Shown: piece after piece, positions 14,619-23,847 of the stretch | Layout of the letters: every line of letters begins with the position of its first letter | Position numbering within the stretch: position 1 is the first letter of the stretch | NCBI GenBank assembly: GCA_934167445.1 | Contig: CAKPKJ010000009.1 | Coordinates: 1 to 51,661 of the forward strand | Direction of reading: 5' to 3' | DNA: 51,661 nucleotides | Source: an uncultured Clostridia bacterium | Lineage (GTDB): Bacteria; Bacillota; Clostridia; TANB77; CAG-508 | Notes under the pieces: model-generated | The model's input: the letters and a program-made list of their open reading frames with translations, nothing else | What the model was told of the DNA's origin: nothing | Databases searched by the model: none | Program-made: the position numbers and the translations under genes

Positions 14619-16458
14619 TTTTATTTCCCTCTAATATTTCTTTTTCCAAATCTGAACATTCTATTTTTGTTAAAATATGATCATCTCCTACAAACATTAA
14701 ACATTCCCCTCTTTTTAACGATTTTATTTCTACTTTTTCTTTTTCAGATAAATTAGAATATTCTGATAATATTTTTATATTTTCTTCTTCTAATGCCAAA
14801 AATGTTTTTATGCTTGAATTATTTAAAATACTTTTTCCATATGTTCCATTATCTAAACTAAAAATATCAGAAATATCTTGTGTTATTGCAACACCACTTC
14901 CTCCATATTTTCTTATGGTTTTAAATATTTTATAAATAAAACTTGCAACCTCTTTATTTGATGTTACACCTATTAATCTCCAAATTTCATCTAAATATAT
15001 TGCCTTTTTTTCCCTTCTATTTTCTTTTATTTTATCCCAGAAAATATCTGTAAATAAATACATTCCATATTTTAAATTTTCTTCTCCTAAATCGTATATA
15101 TCTGCAACAATTATTTCATTTTCAAGTTTCACATTTGTTATATGATTAAAAAACTTCATTGACCCTTTTACAAATGGAATTAATTTTATTTTAAATTTTT
15201 TTGTATTTTTATCTTTTTCTAATATATTATACAAATCTTCCAATACTGGCATATCATTTTCTGATTTAAATATTTTTTTTATTTTATTTTTTATTTTTAT
15301 TTCTTTATATAAACTATTGTCATCAAAATTAATATTTTTTAATTTATATGTCTCTATTAATTTTTCTTCTAATCTTGCTTTTTCTTCCTCACTTAATTCT
15401 CCAAAAATCAAATTAAAAAATCCTATTAATTTTCCTATTTTAGTTGCTAAATATCCATTTTCTCCATCTTCTAAACTTTCTTTTCTTATATCTAATATAT
15501 TTATATAAGTGTCACTACTCGGCCCAATTTTAATTTGTGTTCCATATAATTCTTTGCATAAATTCGTATATTCCCTCTCTGGATCTATGATATATTGGCT
15601 TATTCCCAAAAGTTTATATCTTAAGATTAATAATTTTGTATAAAAAGATTTACCAGCTCCACTTGTTCCAAATATACATATATTAGCATTTTTATATTTA
15701 TTAGTATTATATCTATCTATAAAAACTAAAGAATTATTATAAATATTGGTACCTATAAAAATTCCATTAGGGTCAAATATTGTTGAAGAAATAAATGGAT
15801 ATGTTGCAAGTAATCCTGATGTTAATATATTTCTTTTTGCAGCATCTTTTATTGTTTTATTATTTTGCATTATTGGCAAACAAGTTTTAAATAATTCTTC
15901 TTGTCTAAAATTTGCCCTTATTGTTTGCATCCCTTTACTTTGCGTAATTCCCTCTATTTTATTTAAATAATATTCCAACTTTTTTATATCTTCTGCATAT
16001 ATATTTATATAAATATATAAATAATAAATATCTTGATTGTTTACTTGTATTTCTTTTCTTATATATTTTGCGTCATTATATGTAAAAGCTGCAATGTCTA
16101 TATCCTCTCTATTTTGATTGCTACTTTCTTTTAGTTCAACGCCTACATTTCCTATGTGATAAGTTAAATCTTTTATTGTTTTATAGGAATCTTGCTTTTC
16201 ATAAAATATTGAAATATTCATATTTATGTTAGTTTCTATTAATGCTTTTAAAAGTATATCTGTTTGTTCCCTATAATAATTTGTAACAATTAAACCTGCA
16301 TAAAATAAATTATCAATTTCTATATATTTTGGATTTTGTAAATTTATATATGCTGGTGAAATATTATCAATTTCATTTCTTGTTCCTTCAAAAAAATTTT
16401 CTTGAATTTCTTTTTTATTAATTTGGTTGTTTATTTTATTAATTAATTTTTTTATAAT
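14590..16458 (-). CDS. virB4: VirB4/TraE-type T4SS ATPase (module 1)
   Basis: The protein of about 622 residues has the VirB4 layout: an N-terminal domain, then an ATPase domain with Walker A IFGTSGAGKSFYTK near residue 270, DPEREY shortly after, Walker B AIYLDEIWRLIG near 490, and an ITQDISD motif following. VirB4 ATPases power T4SS assembly and substrate transfer at the inner membrane. The sequence is shorter than the module 2 VirB4 and much richer in K, I and N. The start is odd: AAAGGAGGA (16470-16462) is followed by ATA ATT ATA AAA with no ATG. The only canonical start, TTG at 16479, lies upstream of the ribosome site. I give the ATT at 16458; ATA at 16455 has the better spacing. A 3' overlap with the CpaE-like gene suggests translational coupling. 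Confidence 0.85.
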   Translation of the reverse strand: MIKKLINKINNQINKKEIQENFFEGTRNEIDNISPAYINLQNPKYIEIDNLFYAGLIVTNYYREQTDILLKALIETNINMNISIFYEKQDSYKTIKDLTYHIGNVGVELKESSNQNREDIDIAAFTYNDAKYIRKEIQVNNQDIYYLYIYINIYAEDIKKLEYYLNKIEGITQSKGMQTIRANFRQEELFKTCLPIMQNNKTIKDAAKRNILTSGLLATYPFISSTIFDPNGIFIGTNIYNNSLVFIDRYNTNKYKNANICIFGTSGAGKSFYTKLLILRYKLLGISQYIIDPEREYTNLCKELYGTQIKIGPSSDTYINILDIRKESLEDGENGYLATKIGKLIGFFNLIFGELSEEEKARLEEKLIETYKLKNINFDDNSLYKEIKIKNKIKKIFKSENDMPVLEDLYNILEKDKNTKKFKIKLIPFVKGSMKFFNHITNVKLENEIIVADIYDLGEENLKYGMYLFTDIFWDKIKENRREKKAIYLDEIWRLIGVTSNKEVASFIYKIFKTIRKYGGSGVAITQDISDIFSLDNGTYGKSILNNSSIKTFLALEEENIKILSEYSNLSEKEKVEIKSLKRGECLMFVGDDHILTKIECSDLEKEILEGNKNEKNNISNK

Positions 16459-16599
16459 TATTCCTCCTTTATTTTTCAATTAATTTATTTTATTTAATTA
16501 TTTTTTTAATTAATTATTTTTTATTTTTAATTAATTATTTTTATTTAATTATTTTATTTTTAATTAATTTATTTTTATTAAATAATATTATAGTTAATT

Positions 16600-17190
16600 T
16601 TATATTTTTTTATTATTTAATTTTTTTCTTGTATTTAATAATGAAAAAAATATTTTTTCAATTTCTTTTTTATTTGATATTTCTGAAACTAAATTTCCTG
16701 AGCGGGATAAACATTCTTTTATTTTGAAATATTTTTCTTTTAAATCGTTTTTTATAATTTCTTCTGATTCAAGAATATTTAACTTTTTATCTATATTGTC
16801 TGATATGATAATATAAAAATTTTTAGATGATGACTTTCGATTTGAATTTAAATTTTGAATATAACTAATATAATTTTGAGCAACTTTCCCTAACTTTTCC
16901 TCTGATGACTTTTCTATTTTTTGATTAATATTTTTCTTAATATTTTTGATATGTTCAGATAAATCTTCCTTACTACTTTGAATAAAAATTTGAATATTAA
17001 AATTACAAGTTTTTAAAAATATTTTATAAGAATTTAAAATTGATTCTTTTTCTAAATCCGATTTTAAATTATAATTTATTGGATTTACTTTTAAAATTTT
17101 AATTAATTTATTATCTTTAGTTTTTATAATTCCGTCATTATGAATTTTATCTATTGGTAACCATTCTTGTACTGTTATTTTTTTTATAAT
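16600..17190 (-). CDS. TraC/VirB4-N-terminal-like T4SS partner protein (module 1)
   Basis: The product of about 196 residues opens with ITVQEWLPIDKIHNDGIIKTKDNKLIKILKVNPINYNLKSD, a pattern I associate with Clostridial T4SS proteins that precede VirB4 and correspond to its N-terminal domain. A conserved helical region and the strand NFYIIISDN (about 125-133) follow. It has no P-loop. The equivalent in module 2 is 38804-40030, which also sits directly before VirB4. GGAGG (17200-17196) is followed after 5 bases by ATT; a GTG at 17196 overlaps the ribosome site and TTG at 17202 precedes it. The 121-base gap to VirB4 is a TTAATTA-rich low-complexity tract. Confidence 0.65.
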   Translation of the reverse strand: MIKKITVQEWLPIDKIHNDGIIKTKDNKLIKILKVNPINYNLKSDLEKESILNSYKIFLKTCNFNIQIFIQSSKEDLSEHIKNIKKNINQKIEKSSEEKLGKVAQNYISYIQNLNSNRKSSSKNFYIIISDNIDKKLNILESEEIIKNDLKEKYFKIKECLSRSGNLVSEISNKKEIEKIFFSLLNTRKKLNNKKI

Positions 17191-17309
17191 TTTCACCTCC
17201 AATTTTTTTCAAAATTTTACAACCATTTTCCATATTTGTCAAGAACTTTTCATTGACAAAATTCGACAAAACTATTTTTTCTCATTTTTAATTATTTCAG
17301 CTCATATTA

Positions 17310-17785
17310 TTGCGTAATCCGGCATTTTTGATATATTTCCTATTTTTTTCGATTTTATTCGATTTTTTTCTTTTTTTTACTAATTTTTTCATTTTTCGTT
17401 TTTTATTTAATTTTATTATTTCCCCGTATTATTGCGTAATCTGGCGTTTTCGATATGTTTCCTATTTTTTTCGATTTTATTCTATTTTTTTCTTTTTTTT
17501 ACTAATTTTTTCATTTTTCGTTTTTTATTTAATTTTATTATTTCTCCGTATTTTTGCGTAATCCGGCGTTTTCGATATGTTTCCTATTTTTTTCGATTTT
17601 ATTCGATTTTTTTCTTTTTTTTGCTAATTTTTTCATTTTTTGTTTTTTATTTATTTTTATTATTTTCCCGTATTTTTGCGTAATCCGGCGTTTTCGATAT
17701 GTTTCCTATTTTTTTCGATTTTATTCAATTTTTTTCTTTTTTTTTGCTCACTTTTTCATTTTTTATTTTTTATTATTTTTACGGT
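17310..17785 (+). repeat. Four tandem copies of a 122-bp repeat
   Basis: Units start at 17310, 17432, 17554 and 17676, exactly 122 bases apart; the last is partial and degrades near 17780. Each starts TTGCGTAATC[CT]GGC, continues with TTTTCGATATGTTTCC (slightly divergent in unit 1), then a T-rich tail with TTCGATTTTATTC. The same unit, with the same period, occurs inverted at the right window end, and degenerate copies lie near 21.68, 21.87 and 29.93 kb. Reading frames through these repeats are F/I-rich low-complexity sequence and are not genes. Confidence 0.9.
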
Positions 17786-17839
17786 TTTTTATTAGTTTTT
17801 ATTTTTACTTTTTTATTATTATTAAAATTTTTTGTTTTT

Positions 17840-17869
17840 TTGAATAATATTTTTTATTTTGTATATAAT
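17840..17869 (+). promoter_or_regulatory. Possible promoter of the 17.9-18.3 kb transcript
   Basis: TTGAAT (17840-17845), an 18-base spacer and TATAAT (17864-17869) form a good sigma-A-like promoter. It points right into a stretch without open frames that ends at a strong hairpin with a T-run. Confidence 0.4.
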
Positions 17870-17875
17870 ATTATT

Positions 17876-18345
17876 GTAAGGTTGATAATAGTTGAGCGAA
17901 GAATATTAATAGATGCTTTTATTGTTTATTACTATTCGAGCAAAGATTTATTATAGTTTATTTTTAGATTATAATAGGTCGGCGATAAGAATTTATTTTT
18001 TGTATGTAGGCTATATTCTATTTATTATTTATATTTTTTATTTATTAAAAGATATTTAATTCTTTATATAAATTTATATATGGTCAAATTATAGGAAATA
18101 AATTCGAGCTAAGATTATACTTATATCTATAATGATTATTACTAGTCCCTTTGGGATGAATATGGTTATTCGTGGTGTATTTATGGTCGAGCGACTGATT
18201 AATATGTGTGGTATTAGGGGTTATTTATATAGTAATATATATTAGTTTTTAATATTATAGATATTAGTTTTAGTAGAGATTATTATTGGCTTTACTAAAA
18301 AATCAGAAATATAATTAAATTTATATTTCTGATTTTTTATTTTTA
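17876..18345 (+). ncRNA. Candidate non-coding RNA of about 470 nt, no known family
   Basis: This gene-free stretch has a plausible promoter at its left and an intrinsic terminator at its right, both rightward. It is less monotonous than the neighbouring AT spacer: G-containing patches recur, including five related copies of a motif close to TCGAGCNAAGATTATTA (17891, 17935, 17977, 18103 and 18185). I checked for features of RNase P RNA, tmRNA, SRP RNA and 6S RNA and did not recognise them. It could instead be the relic of a decayed gene or a protein-binding array. Confidence 0.3.
18296..18340. terminator. Strong hairpin terminator, convergent with gyrB
   Basis: AAAAATCAGAAATATAA pairs with TTATATTTCTGATTTTT around a short loop, with a T-run to the right and A-run to the left. 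It can terminate both the rightward candidate RNA and leftward gyrB transcripts. Confidence 0.8.
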
Positions 18346-18389
18346 TTTATTAATTATTTATTGTTATAATAAAATTAAAATATTATAAA

Positions 18390-20318
18390 TTAAATATCAA
18401 GGTTTTGTACATATTTAGCATTAGCTTGTATAAATTCTCTTCTTGGTTCAACTTCATCTCCCATTAATAATGTAAATATTTCATCAGCTTTTATAGCATC
18501 ATCCATAGTTACTTTTACTAAAATTCTAGTTTCTGGGTTCATAGTTGTATCCCATAATTGTTCTGGGTTCATTTCTCCTAAACCTTTGTAACGTTGTAAT
18601 CCTAATTGATCTCTTTGAATTCCTTTTTCTTCTAAATCTTTATATGCTTTATCTAAATCTTCATCTGTATAACAATAAATATCTTGCATACCTTTTTTAG
18701 ATAATTTATACAATGGTGGTTGAGCTAAATAAACATTTCCATTTTCAATTAATGGTCTCATATATCTAAAGAAAAATGTTAATAATAATGTTCTAATATG
18801 TGCACCATCAACATCGGCATCAGCCATTATTATAACTTTTCCATATCTAATTTTTGTAATATCAAAATCAGGTCCAATTCCAGCACCAACTGCTAAAATT
18901 ACTGGATTTAATTTATCATTTCCATAAATTTTATCAGCTCTTGCTTTTTCAACATTTAACATTTTACCCCAAAGTGGTAAAATTGCTTGGAATTTTCTAT
19001 CTCTACCTTGTTTTGCACTTCCACCTGCAGAGTCACCCTCTACTATATAAACTTCACATTCTTCTGGGTTTTTGCTACTACAATCGGCTAATTTTCCAGG
19101 TAATGTTGATGTTTCTAATGAGTTTTTCTTTCTAGCTAATTCTCTTGCTTTTCTAGCTGCTTCTCTTGCTCTTGAAGCACTAATACATTTTTCTAATATA
19201 GATTTTGCAACATTTGGATTTTCCTCTAAAAATGTTGATAATGCTTCATTTACCATACTTTGAACAACACCTGTAACTTCACTATTTCCTAGTTTTGTTT
19301 TTGTTTGTCCTTCAAATTGTGGTTCTTTTACTTTTACTGACACAACTGCTGTAATACCTTCTCTGATGTCTTCCCCTTGTAAATTATTATCTTTTTCTTT
19401 TAAAATATTATGGCTTCTTGCATAATCATTAAATACTTTTGTTAATGCTCTTTTAAATCCTTCTAGGTGAGTTCCACCTTCTACAGTATTAATATTATTA
19501 ACAAATGTATAAATATTTTCAGAATAACTTGATGTATATTGAATTGCTATTTCTACGGGTACATCTCCTGCTTTTTCTATGTAAATTGGTGGTTTATATA
19601 ATGTATCTTTATTTTTATTTAGAAATTCTACAAATGAAATTAATCCACCATTATAGCAAAATTCTGCTTTTTTAGGTGTTTCTTCTCTTTGATCTTCAAG
19701 AGTAATTTTTAAACCTTTTGTTAAAAATGCAATTTCTCTTAATCTTTTTTCTAAAGTTTCGTAACTATAATCTAAACTTTCAAAAATAGTATCATCAGCT
19801 AAAAATCTAACATTTGTACCAGTTTCTTTTGAATCCCCTACTTTTGTTAATTTTTCAGTTGTTTTACCTTTTTCAAATTTTAATTCGTATATTCCACCAT
19901 CTCTTTTAACTCTTAATTCTACCCAACTAGATAGTGCATTTACAACAGATGCACCTACTCCGTGAAGACCTCCAGATACTTTATATCCACTATCTCCACC
20001 AAATTTTCCACCAGCATGTAATACTGTATATACTGTTTCTGCTGTTGAAATTTTTGTTTTTGGATGTATTTCAACTGGAATTCCTCTTCCATTATCTGTT
20101 ACACTAATTATATTTCCAGGTTCTATAACAACATTTATTTCTGTACAGTAACCTGCTAAAGCTTCATCTACACCATTATCTACAATTTCATAAACCATAT
20201 GGTGAAGCCCTCTTACTGATGTACTTCCAATGTACATACCAGGTCTTTTTCTTACGGCTTCAAGACCTTCCAATACTTGAATTTGTTCTGCACCGTACTC
20301 GTGTTTATATTTTTCCAT
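18390..20318 (-). CDS. gyrB: DNA gyrase subunit B
   Basis: The 642-residue protein is a full-length GyrB. The N-terminal GHKL ATPase has VDNGVDEALAG, DNGRGIPVE and GGLHGVGASVVNALS. The transducer carries QTKTKLGN, and the TOPRIM domain has EGDSAGGSAKQGRDR (about 425) and DADVDGAHIRTLLLTF (about 500). It ends REFIQANAKYVQNLDI, the family's usual terminus. GyrB supplies ATP hydrolysis for supercoiling with GyrA. The ATG follows GGAGG on the minus strand. recF ends at the adjacent base, so recF-gyrB form one leftward unit. Confidence 0.97.
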   Translation of the reverse strand: MEKYKHEYGAEQIQVLEGLEAVRKRPGMYIGSTSVRGLHHMVYEIVDNGVDEALAGYCTEINVVIEPGNIISVTDNGRGIPVEIHPKTKISTAETVYTVLHAGGKFGGDSGYKVSGGLHGVGASVVNALSSWVELRVKRDGGIYELKFEKGKTTEKLTKVGDSKETGTNVRFLADDTIFESLDYSYETLEKRLREIAFLTKGLKITLEDQREETPKKAEFCYNGGLISFVEFLNKNKDTLYKPPIYIEKAGDVPVEIAIQYTSSYSENIYTFVNNINTVEGGTHLEGFKRALTKVFNDYARSHNILKEKDNNLQGEDIREGITAVVSVKVKEPQFEGQTKTKLGNSEVTGVVQSMVNEALSTFLEENPNVAKSILEKCISASRAREAARKARELARKKNSLETSTLPGKLADCSSKNPEECEVYIVEGDSAGGSAKQGRDRKFQAILPLWGKMLNVEKARADKIYGNDKLNPVILAVGAGIGPDFDITKIRYGKVIIMADADVDGAHIRTLLLTFFFRYMRPLIENGNVYLAQPPLYKLSKKGMQDIYCYTDEDLDKAYKDLEEKGIQRDQLGLQRYKGLGEMNPEQLWDTTMNPETRILVKVTMDDAIKADEIFTLLMGDEVEPRREFIQANAKYVQNLDI

Positions 20319-21395
20319 TTATATTCCTCCTCTTAAAACCTTTCCGTCGTTTACATTATATATTAAAATTTTATTTTTTTCAATATCTATTTTATCAGTA
20401 CACGTAATAATAACTTGTGTATCATTTATTTTCTCTAAAAAATGATTTCTTCTTTTGCTATCTAACTCTGACATAAAATCATCTAATAATAAAACTGGTT
20501 TTTCTCCTATTTCATCTTCTATTATATTTACTTCTGATAACTTCAAAGAAAGCATAGCTGTTCTATGTTGACCTTGTGATCCATAAATACTTAATTCCTT
20601 CTTATTTATATATATATTAAAATCATCTCTATGAATCCCTTTAGTTGTATATGATTTTATAATATCTAATTTTCTTCTTTGTTTTAATAAATTTAAATAA
20701 TTTTCTTTATCTAAACATTCTGTTAAATATTCTATTTCTATATCTTCCCTATTATCTGTAATTTCTGAATGTATTTTTTTTATTTTATTTTTTATTTTTT
20801 CCATAAAATCATTTCTATAATTACTAATAATAAATGCATATTCTGCTAATTTTTCATCCCAAATATCTAACATTTCTTCTGGTTTATTTTCTTCTTTTAT
20901 TTGTTTCAAATAATTATTTCTTTGTTCTAACGTTTTTGCATATAAACTTAAATTATGCATATAATTTGGTTTTAACTGACTAATCATAATATCTAAAAAA
21001 CGTCTTCTATTTTGAGGACCACCTTTTAAAATATTTATATCATCTGGTGTAAACATTACAACATTTAAATTCCCTAATAATTCACTTAATTTTTTTATTT
21101 TAATTCCATTGACAAAAACCGTTTTTCTATTTCCTAATTGAATTTTTATTTTTCCATCTCTATCTGATTTAAAAAATTCAATTTCTACTATAGAATTATT
21201 TTCATTTAACTTAATCATTTCTTTATCTTGTTTTGCCCTAAAAGATTTTCCCATACTGCATAAAAAAATTGCTTCTATTATATTAGTTTTTCCTTGAGCA
21301 TTTTCTCCATAAAAAACATTTATATTTTTTTCTAAATTAATTTCTTCATTATTATAATTCCTAAAATTATTTATTTTAATTTTATTTATCCACAT
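20319..21395 (-). CDS. recF: DNA replication and repair protein RecF
   Basis: RecF is an SMC-like ATPase that helps RecR and RecO load RecA at gaps. This protein of about 358 residues has Walker A FYGENAQGKTNIIEA (about 33-45), the ABC signature-like YGSQGQHRTAMLSLKLSE and Walker B KPVLLLDDFMSELD near the C-terminus. I place the start at ATG 21395 (MWINKIKINNFRNY), with GAGGT 5 bases upstream; an in-frame ATG at 21407 overlaps that ribosome site and is less likely. Its stop abuts the gyrB start. The usual small S4-domain gene between dnaN and recF is missing; instead a 1-kb repeat-rich spacer lies upstream. Confidence 0.95.
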   Translation of the reverse strand: MWINKIKINNFRNYNNEEINLEKNINVFYGENAQGKTNIIEAIFLCSMGKSFRAKQDKEMIKLNENNSIVEIEFFKSDRDGKIKIQLGNRKTVFVNGIKIKKLSELLGNLNVVMFTPDDINILKGGPQNRRRFLDIMISQLKPNYMHNLSLYAKTLEQRNNYLKQIKEENKPEEMLDIWDEKLAEYAFIISNYRNDFMEKIKNKIKKIHSEITDNREDIEIEYLTECLDKENYLNLLKQRRKLDIIKSYTTKGIHRDDFNIYINKKELSIYGSQGQHRTAMLSLKLSEVNIIEDEIGEKPVLLLDDFMSELDSKRRNHFLEKINDTQVIITCTDKIDIEKNKILIYNVNDGKVLRGGI

Positions 21396-21429
21396 ATTAT
21401 ACCTCATCTGTGTAAAATTATATTATTAT

Positions 21430-21660
21430 TTTTATTTAATAAATTAATTAACAATTAATTTATTTTGTTATTTATCTTAATTTAATTAATTTATTTACTT
21501 TAATTTGTTTTATTTTTAATTTATTTATTTTAATTTATTTATTTTTAATTTGTTTATTTTAATCTATTTATTTTAATTTATTTATTTTTTTAATTTATTT
21601 TTTTAATTTATTTGCTTTAATTTATTTTATTTATTTACTTTAATTTATTTGTTTTTAGTT
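21430..21660. repeat. AT-only low-complexity tract (TTTAATTTATTTAT units)
   Basis: The first part of the recF-dnaN spacer is a run of imperfect TTTATTTAATT-like units with almost no G or C. No gene or signal can be identified. Confidence 0.7.
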
Positions 21661-21935
21661 TATTTATGTTCAAATTATTGCTTAATCTGCCGTTTTCAAT
21701 ATATTTCCTAATTTATTCTTTTTTTTTCGATTTTTTACTAATTTTTTCAAAAATCTACTATATTTTTACAAAAAATATATAAAAATTAAATATAAAATTA
21801 TACTATTAAAAAATTAAATCGTCTTATTTTTGATTCTCGTGCGTCGTTTTTAGCTCAAATTTTTCCTTAATCTGTCATTTTCGATATATTTCCTATTTTT
21901 TTCTAATTTATTCTATTTTTTTCTTTTTTTTCCTA
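21661..21935 (+). repeat. Two degenerate copies of the 122-bp repeat in the recF-dnaN spacer
   Basis: CTTAATCTGCCGTTTTC (from 21681) and CTTAATCTGTCATTTTCG (from about 21866) are each followed by the ATATTTCCT and T-rich tail of the 122-bp family. Both have the same orientation as the 17.3-kb array. Further fragments of the T-rich tail (TTTATTCTATTTTTTTC) recur to 22270. Confidence 0.75.
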
Positions 21936-22077
21936 TTTTTTTTAATTTATAACTATTTATTTTTTATTTATTTAATATTTAATTTTATTGTTTTATAAAA
22001 TTATAAATATTTTTTTATTTATTATAAAAATATTTTTTACATTTTATTTTTCTTCTATAATAAATAGTAAATAAAAG

Positions 22078-22332
22078 TTATCCACATCTCTCATTATCTC
22101 TTTTATTCTATTTTTTTCTAATTTATTCTATTTTTTTCGATTTTTTTCATTATTTTTTATTTATTTTTTTTAATAAAGTTATCCACAGGTTAATTTTCAT
22201 TTTTTCTAACTTCAAAAATCTCTCGTTTTCTAATTTATTCTATTTTATTCTTTTTTTTTCGATTTTTTTCACTATTTTTTATTTATTATTTTCCACTAAG
22301 TTATCCACAGTTTGTTATTTAATTGTGGATAA
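22078..22332. promoter_or_regulatory. DnaA-box cluster downstream of dnaN
   Basis: Perfect boxes TTATCCACA occur at 22078-22086, 22179-22187 and 22301-22309, and TGTGGATAA at 22324-22332. They are spread through the T-rich repeat fragments between recF and dnaN. This is the third cluster of the region. Confidence 0.8.
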
Positions 22333-22394
22333 CTTTTATTTTATTTTGTTAAAAATTAAAGGCAGAATTTCTTCCACCTTTTCTTTTTTATTTA

Positions 22395-23510
22395 TTATTC
22401 TTTTAATCGAATTGGTAAAATCATATAAGTGTAATCGTTATTTTCAACTGATTTTATTAAACATGGAGAAATACTTGATCCAAATTCTACATACACATCT
22501 TCGTCATCAATTGCTTTTAAGCTATCTAAGAAATATTTAGGATTAAATCCTGCCTCTAAATTCTTCCCTTCTGTTGCAACATATAGCTCTTCTTTAGCAT
22601 CTCCTGTTTGGTTAGTACAAGAAATTACTACTTTACCAATATCAACTTGTACTTTTACTGGATATTTCTTCTCTTTTTCGACACTTGAAGAAGATATCAA
22701 ACTTACTCTTTCAAAACTATTTTGTAAACTATTTTTATTTACTTTAACCCTTGTTTCCCAATTACTAGGAATAACATTTTTATAATTTAAAAATTCACCA
22801 TCTAAAATTCTTGTAACAACTTTACAATTATCCATTTCGAATAATGCTTGATTCTTTGCAACCCCTATTTTTACTGGTTCAAAAGAATCTGATATTATTT
22901 TATTAACTTCATTTAGCGTTTTTCCTGGTATTACTGCACTAAAATTATTTGTTTGTTTGCTTAAATAAATACTTCTTAATGCTAATCTAAAGCCATCTAC
23001 GGCAACTAATGATAATTTATTACTTTCAACTTCGAATAAACATCCTGTAAAAATTGGTCTACTTTCTTCACTGCTTACAGCAAAAATTGTTTTTCTAATC
23101 ATATTTTTTAATACATTTTGATCAACTTCAATAGAATTTTCTATTTCTATTTTTGGTAATTCTGGAAATTCGTCTGGATTCATTGTTGCTAATTTATACA
23201 AAGAACCTTCACATTCAATTTCTAATAAATTTTTATCATTTACAGAAATATGAATTTCTGTATCTGGTAATTTTCTAATAATTTCACTAAACATTATTGC
23301 ATTTACAACTGTACTGCCTTGTTCTTGAACTTCACATTCCATAACATATTCAATTCCAATTTCTAAATCATATGTTGTTAATTTAATCTCATTATCATTT
23401 GTTTGTATTAAAATACCTTCTAGTATAGGCATTGTTGTTTTAGAAGCTACTCCTTTTACTACGGAATTAATAGCTTTTAATATTTTGTCTTTATAACAGA
23501 CTATTTTCAT
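22395..23510 (-). CDS. dnaN: DNA polymerase III beta sliding clamp
   Basis: The 371-residue protein has the three repeated clamp domains and typical landmarks: MKIVCYKDKILKAINSVVKG at the start, LTTYDLEIGIEY, EESRPIFTGCLFE, LVAVDGFRLALR, and the C-terminal YTYMILPIRLKE. The clamp encircles DNA and tethers polymerase III and repair proteins. AGGAGGAAG precedes the ATG at 23510. It lies leftward, downstream of dnaA, with a 337-base spacer containing DnaA boxes. Confidence 0.97.
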   Translation of the reverse strand: MKIVCYKDKILKAINSVVKGVASKTTMPILEGILIQTNDNEIKLTTYDLEIGIEYVMECEVQEQGSTVVNAIMFSEIIRKLPDTEIHISVNDKNLLEIECEGSLYKLATMNPDEFPELPKIEIENSIEVDQNVLKNMIRKTIFAVSSEESRPIFTGCLFEVESNKLSLVAVDGFRLALRSIYLSKQTNNFSAVIPGKTLNEVNKIISDSFEPVKIGVAKNQALFEMDNCKVVTRILDGEFLNYKNVIPSNWETRVKVNKNSLQNSFERVSLISSSSVEKEKKYPVKVQVDIGKVVISCTNQTGDAKEELYVATEGKNLEAGFNPKYFLDSLKAIDDEDVYVEFGSSISPCLIKSVENNDYTYMILPIRLKE

Positions 23511-23594
23511 TTTGACTTCCTCCTTTATCTTTTATATATTATTTATAAATATATAATATTTTATAGTAGTAGTAGTAATAGGTGCTGTGGAAAC

Positions 23595-23751
23595 TGTGGA
23601 TAACTATGTGGAAAGTTAGAATCCCTAGCAAAATTTGTGTGGATAACTCAGTGGATAACTCAGAAAGTTTTCCACACTTTCCATATGCCAATGTGGAAAA
23701 ATGAGATATACACAGTTTATCAACAGGCTTTCCACAATTGGGTGTGGATAA
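23595..23751. promoter_or_regulatory. DnaA-box cluster between dnaA and dnaN
   Basis: TGTGGATAA occurs at 23595-23603, 23638-23646 and 23743-23751. Near-matches lie at 23650-23658 (AGTGGATAA) and 23717-23725 (TTATCAACA). Several TGTGGAAA-like words lie between. In Bacillota with bipartite origins such a cluster flanks dnaA and takes part in initiation or dnaA/dnaN autoregulation. Confidence 0.85.
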
Positions 23752-23847
23752 CCAATGCAAGCTTTCCGTAAGAACAGAAAGAATGTGGTTAACTCAAACA
23801 CATATTTCCAAAACATAAATTTCAAAAAAATCTTGAAATCATTTTCC

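Noticed and set aside
17310..17785. CRISPR array
   Set aside because: The units are directly adjacent 122-bp repeats with no short repeats separated by unique spacers, and no cas genes are present.
17310..17956. Open frames of 83-97 residues in the 17.3-kb repeat array
   Set aside because: They are F/I-rich translations of the T-rich 122-bp repeat, start at TTG within each unit, and have no ribosome site or conserved domain.
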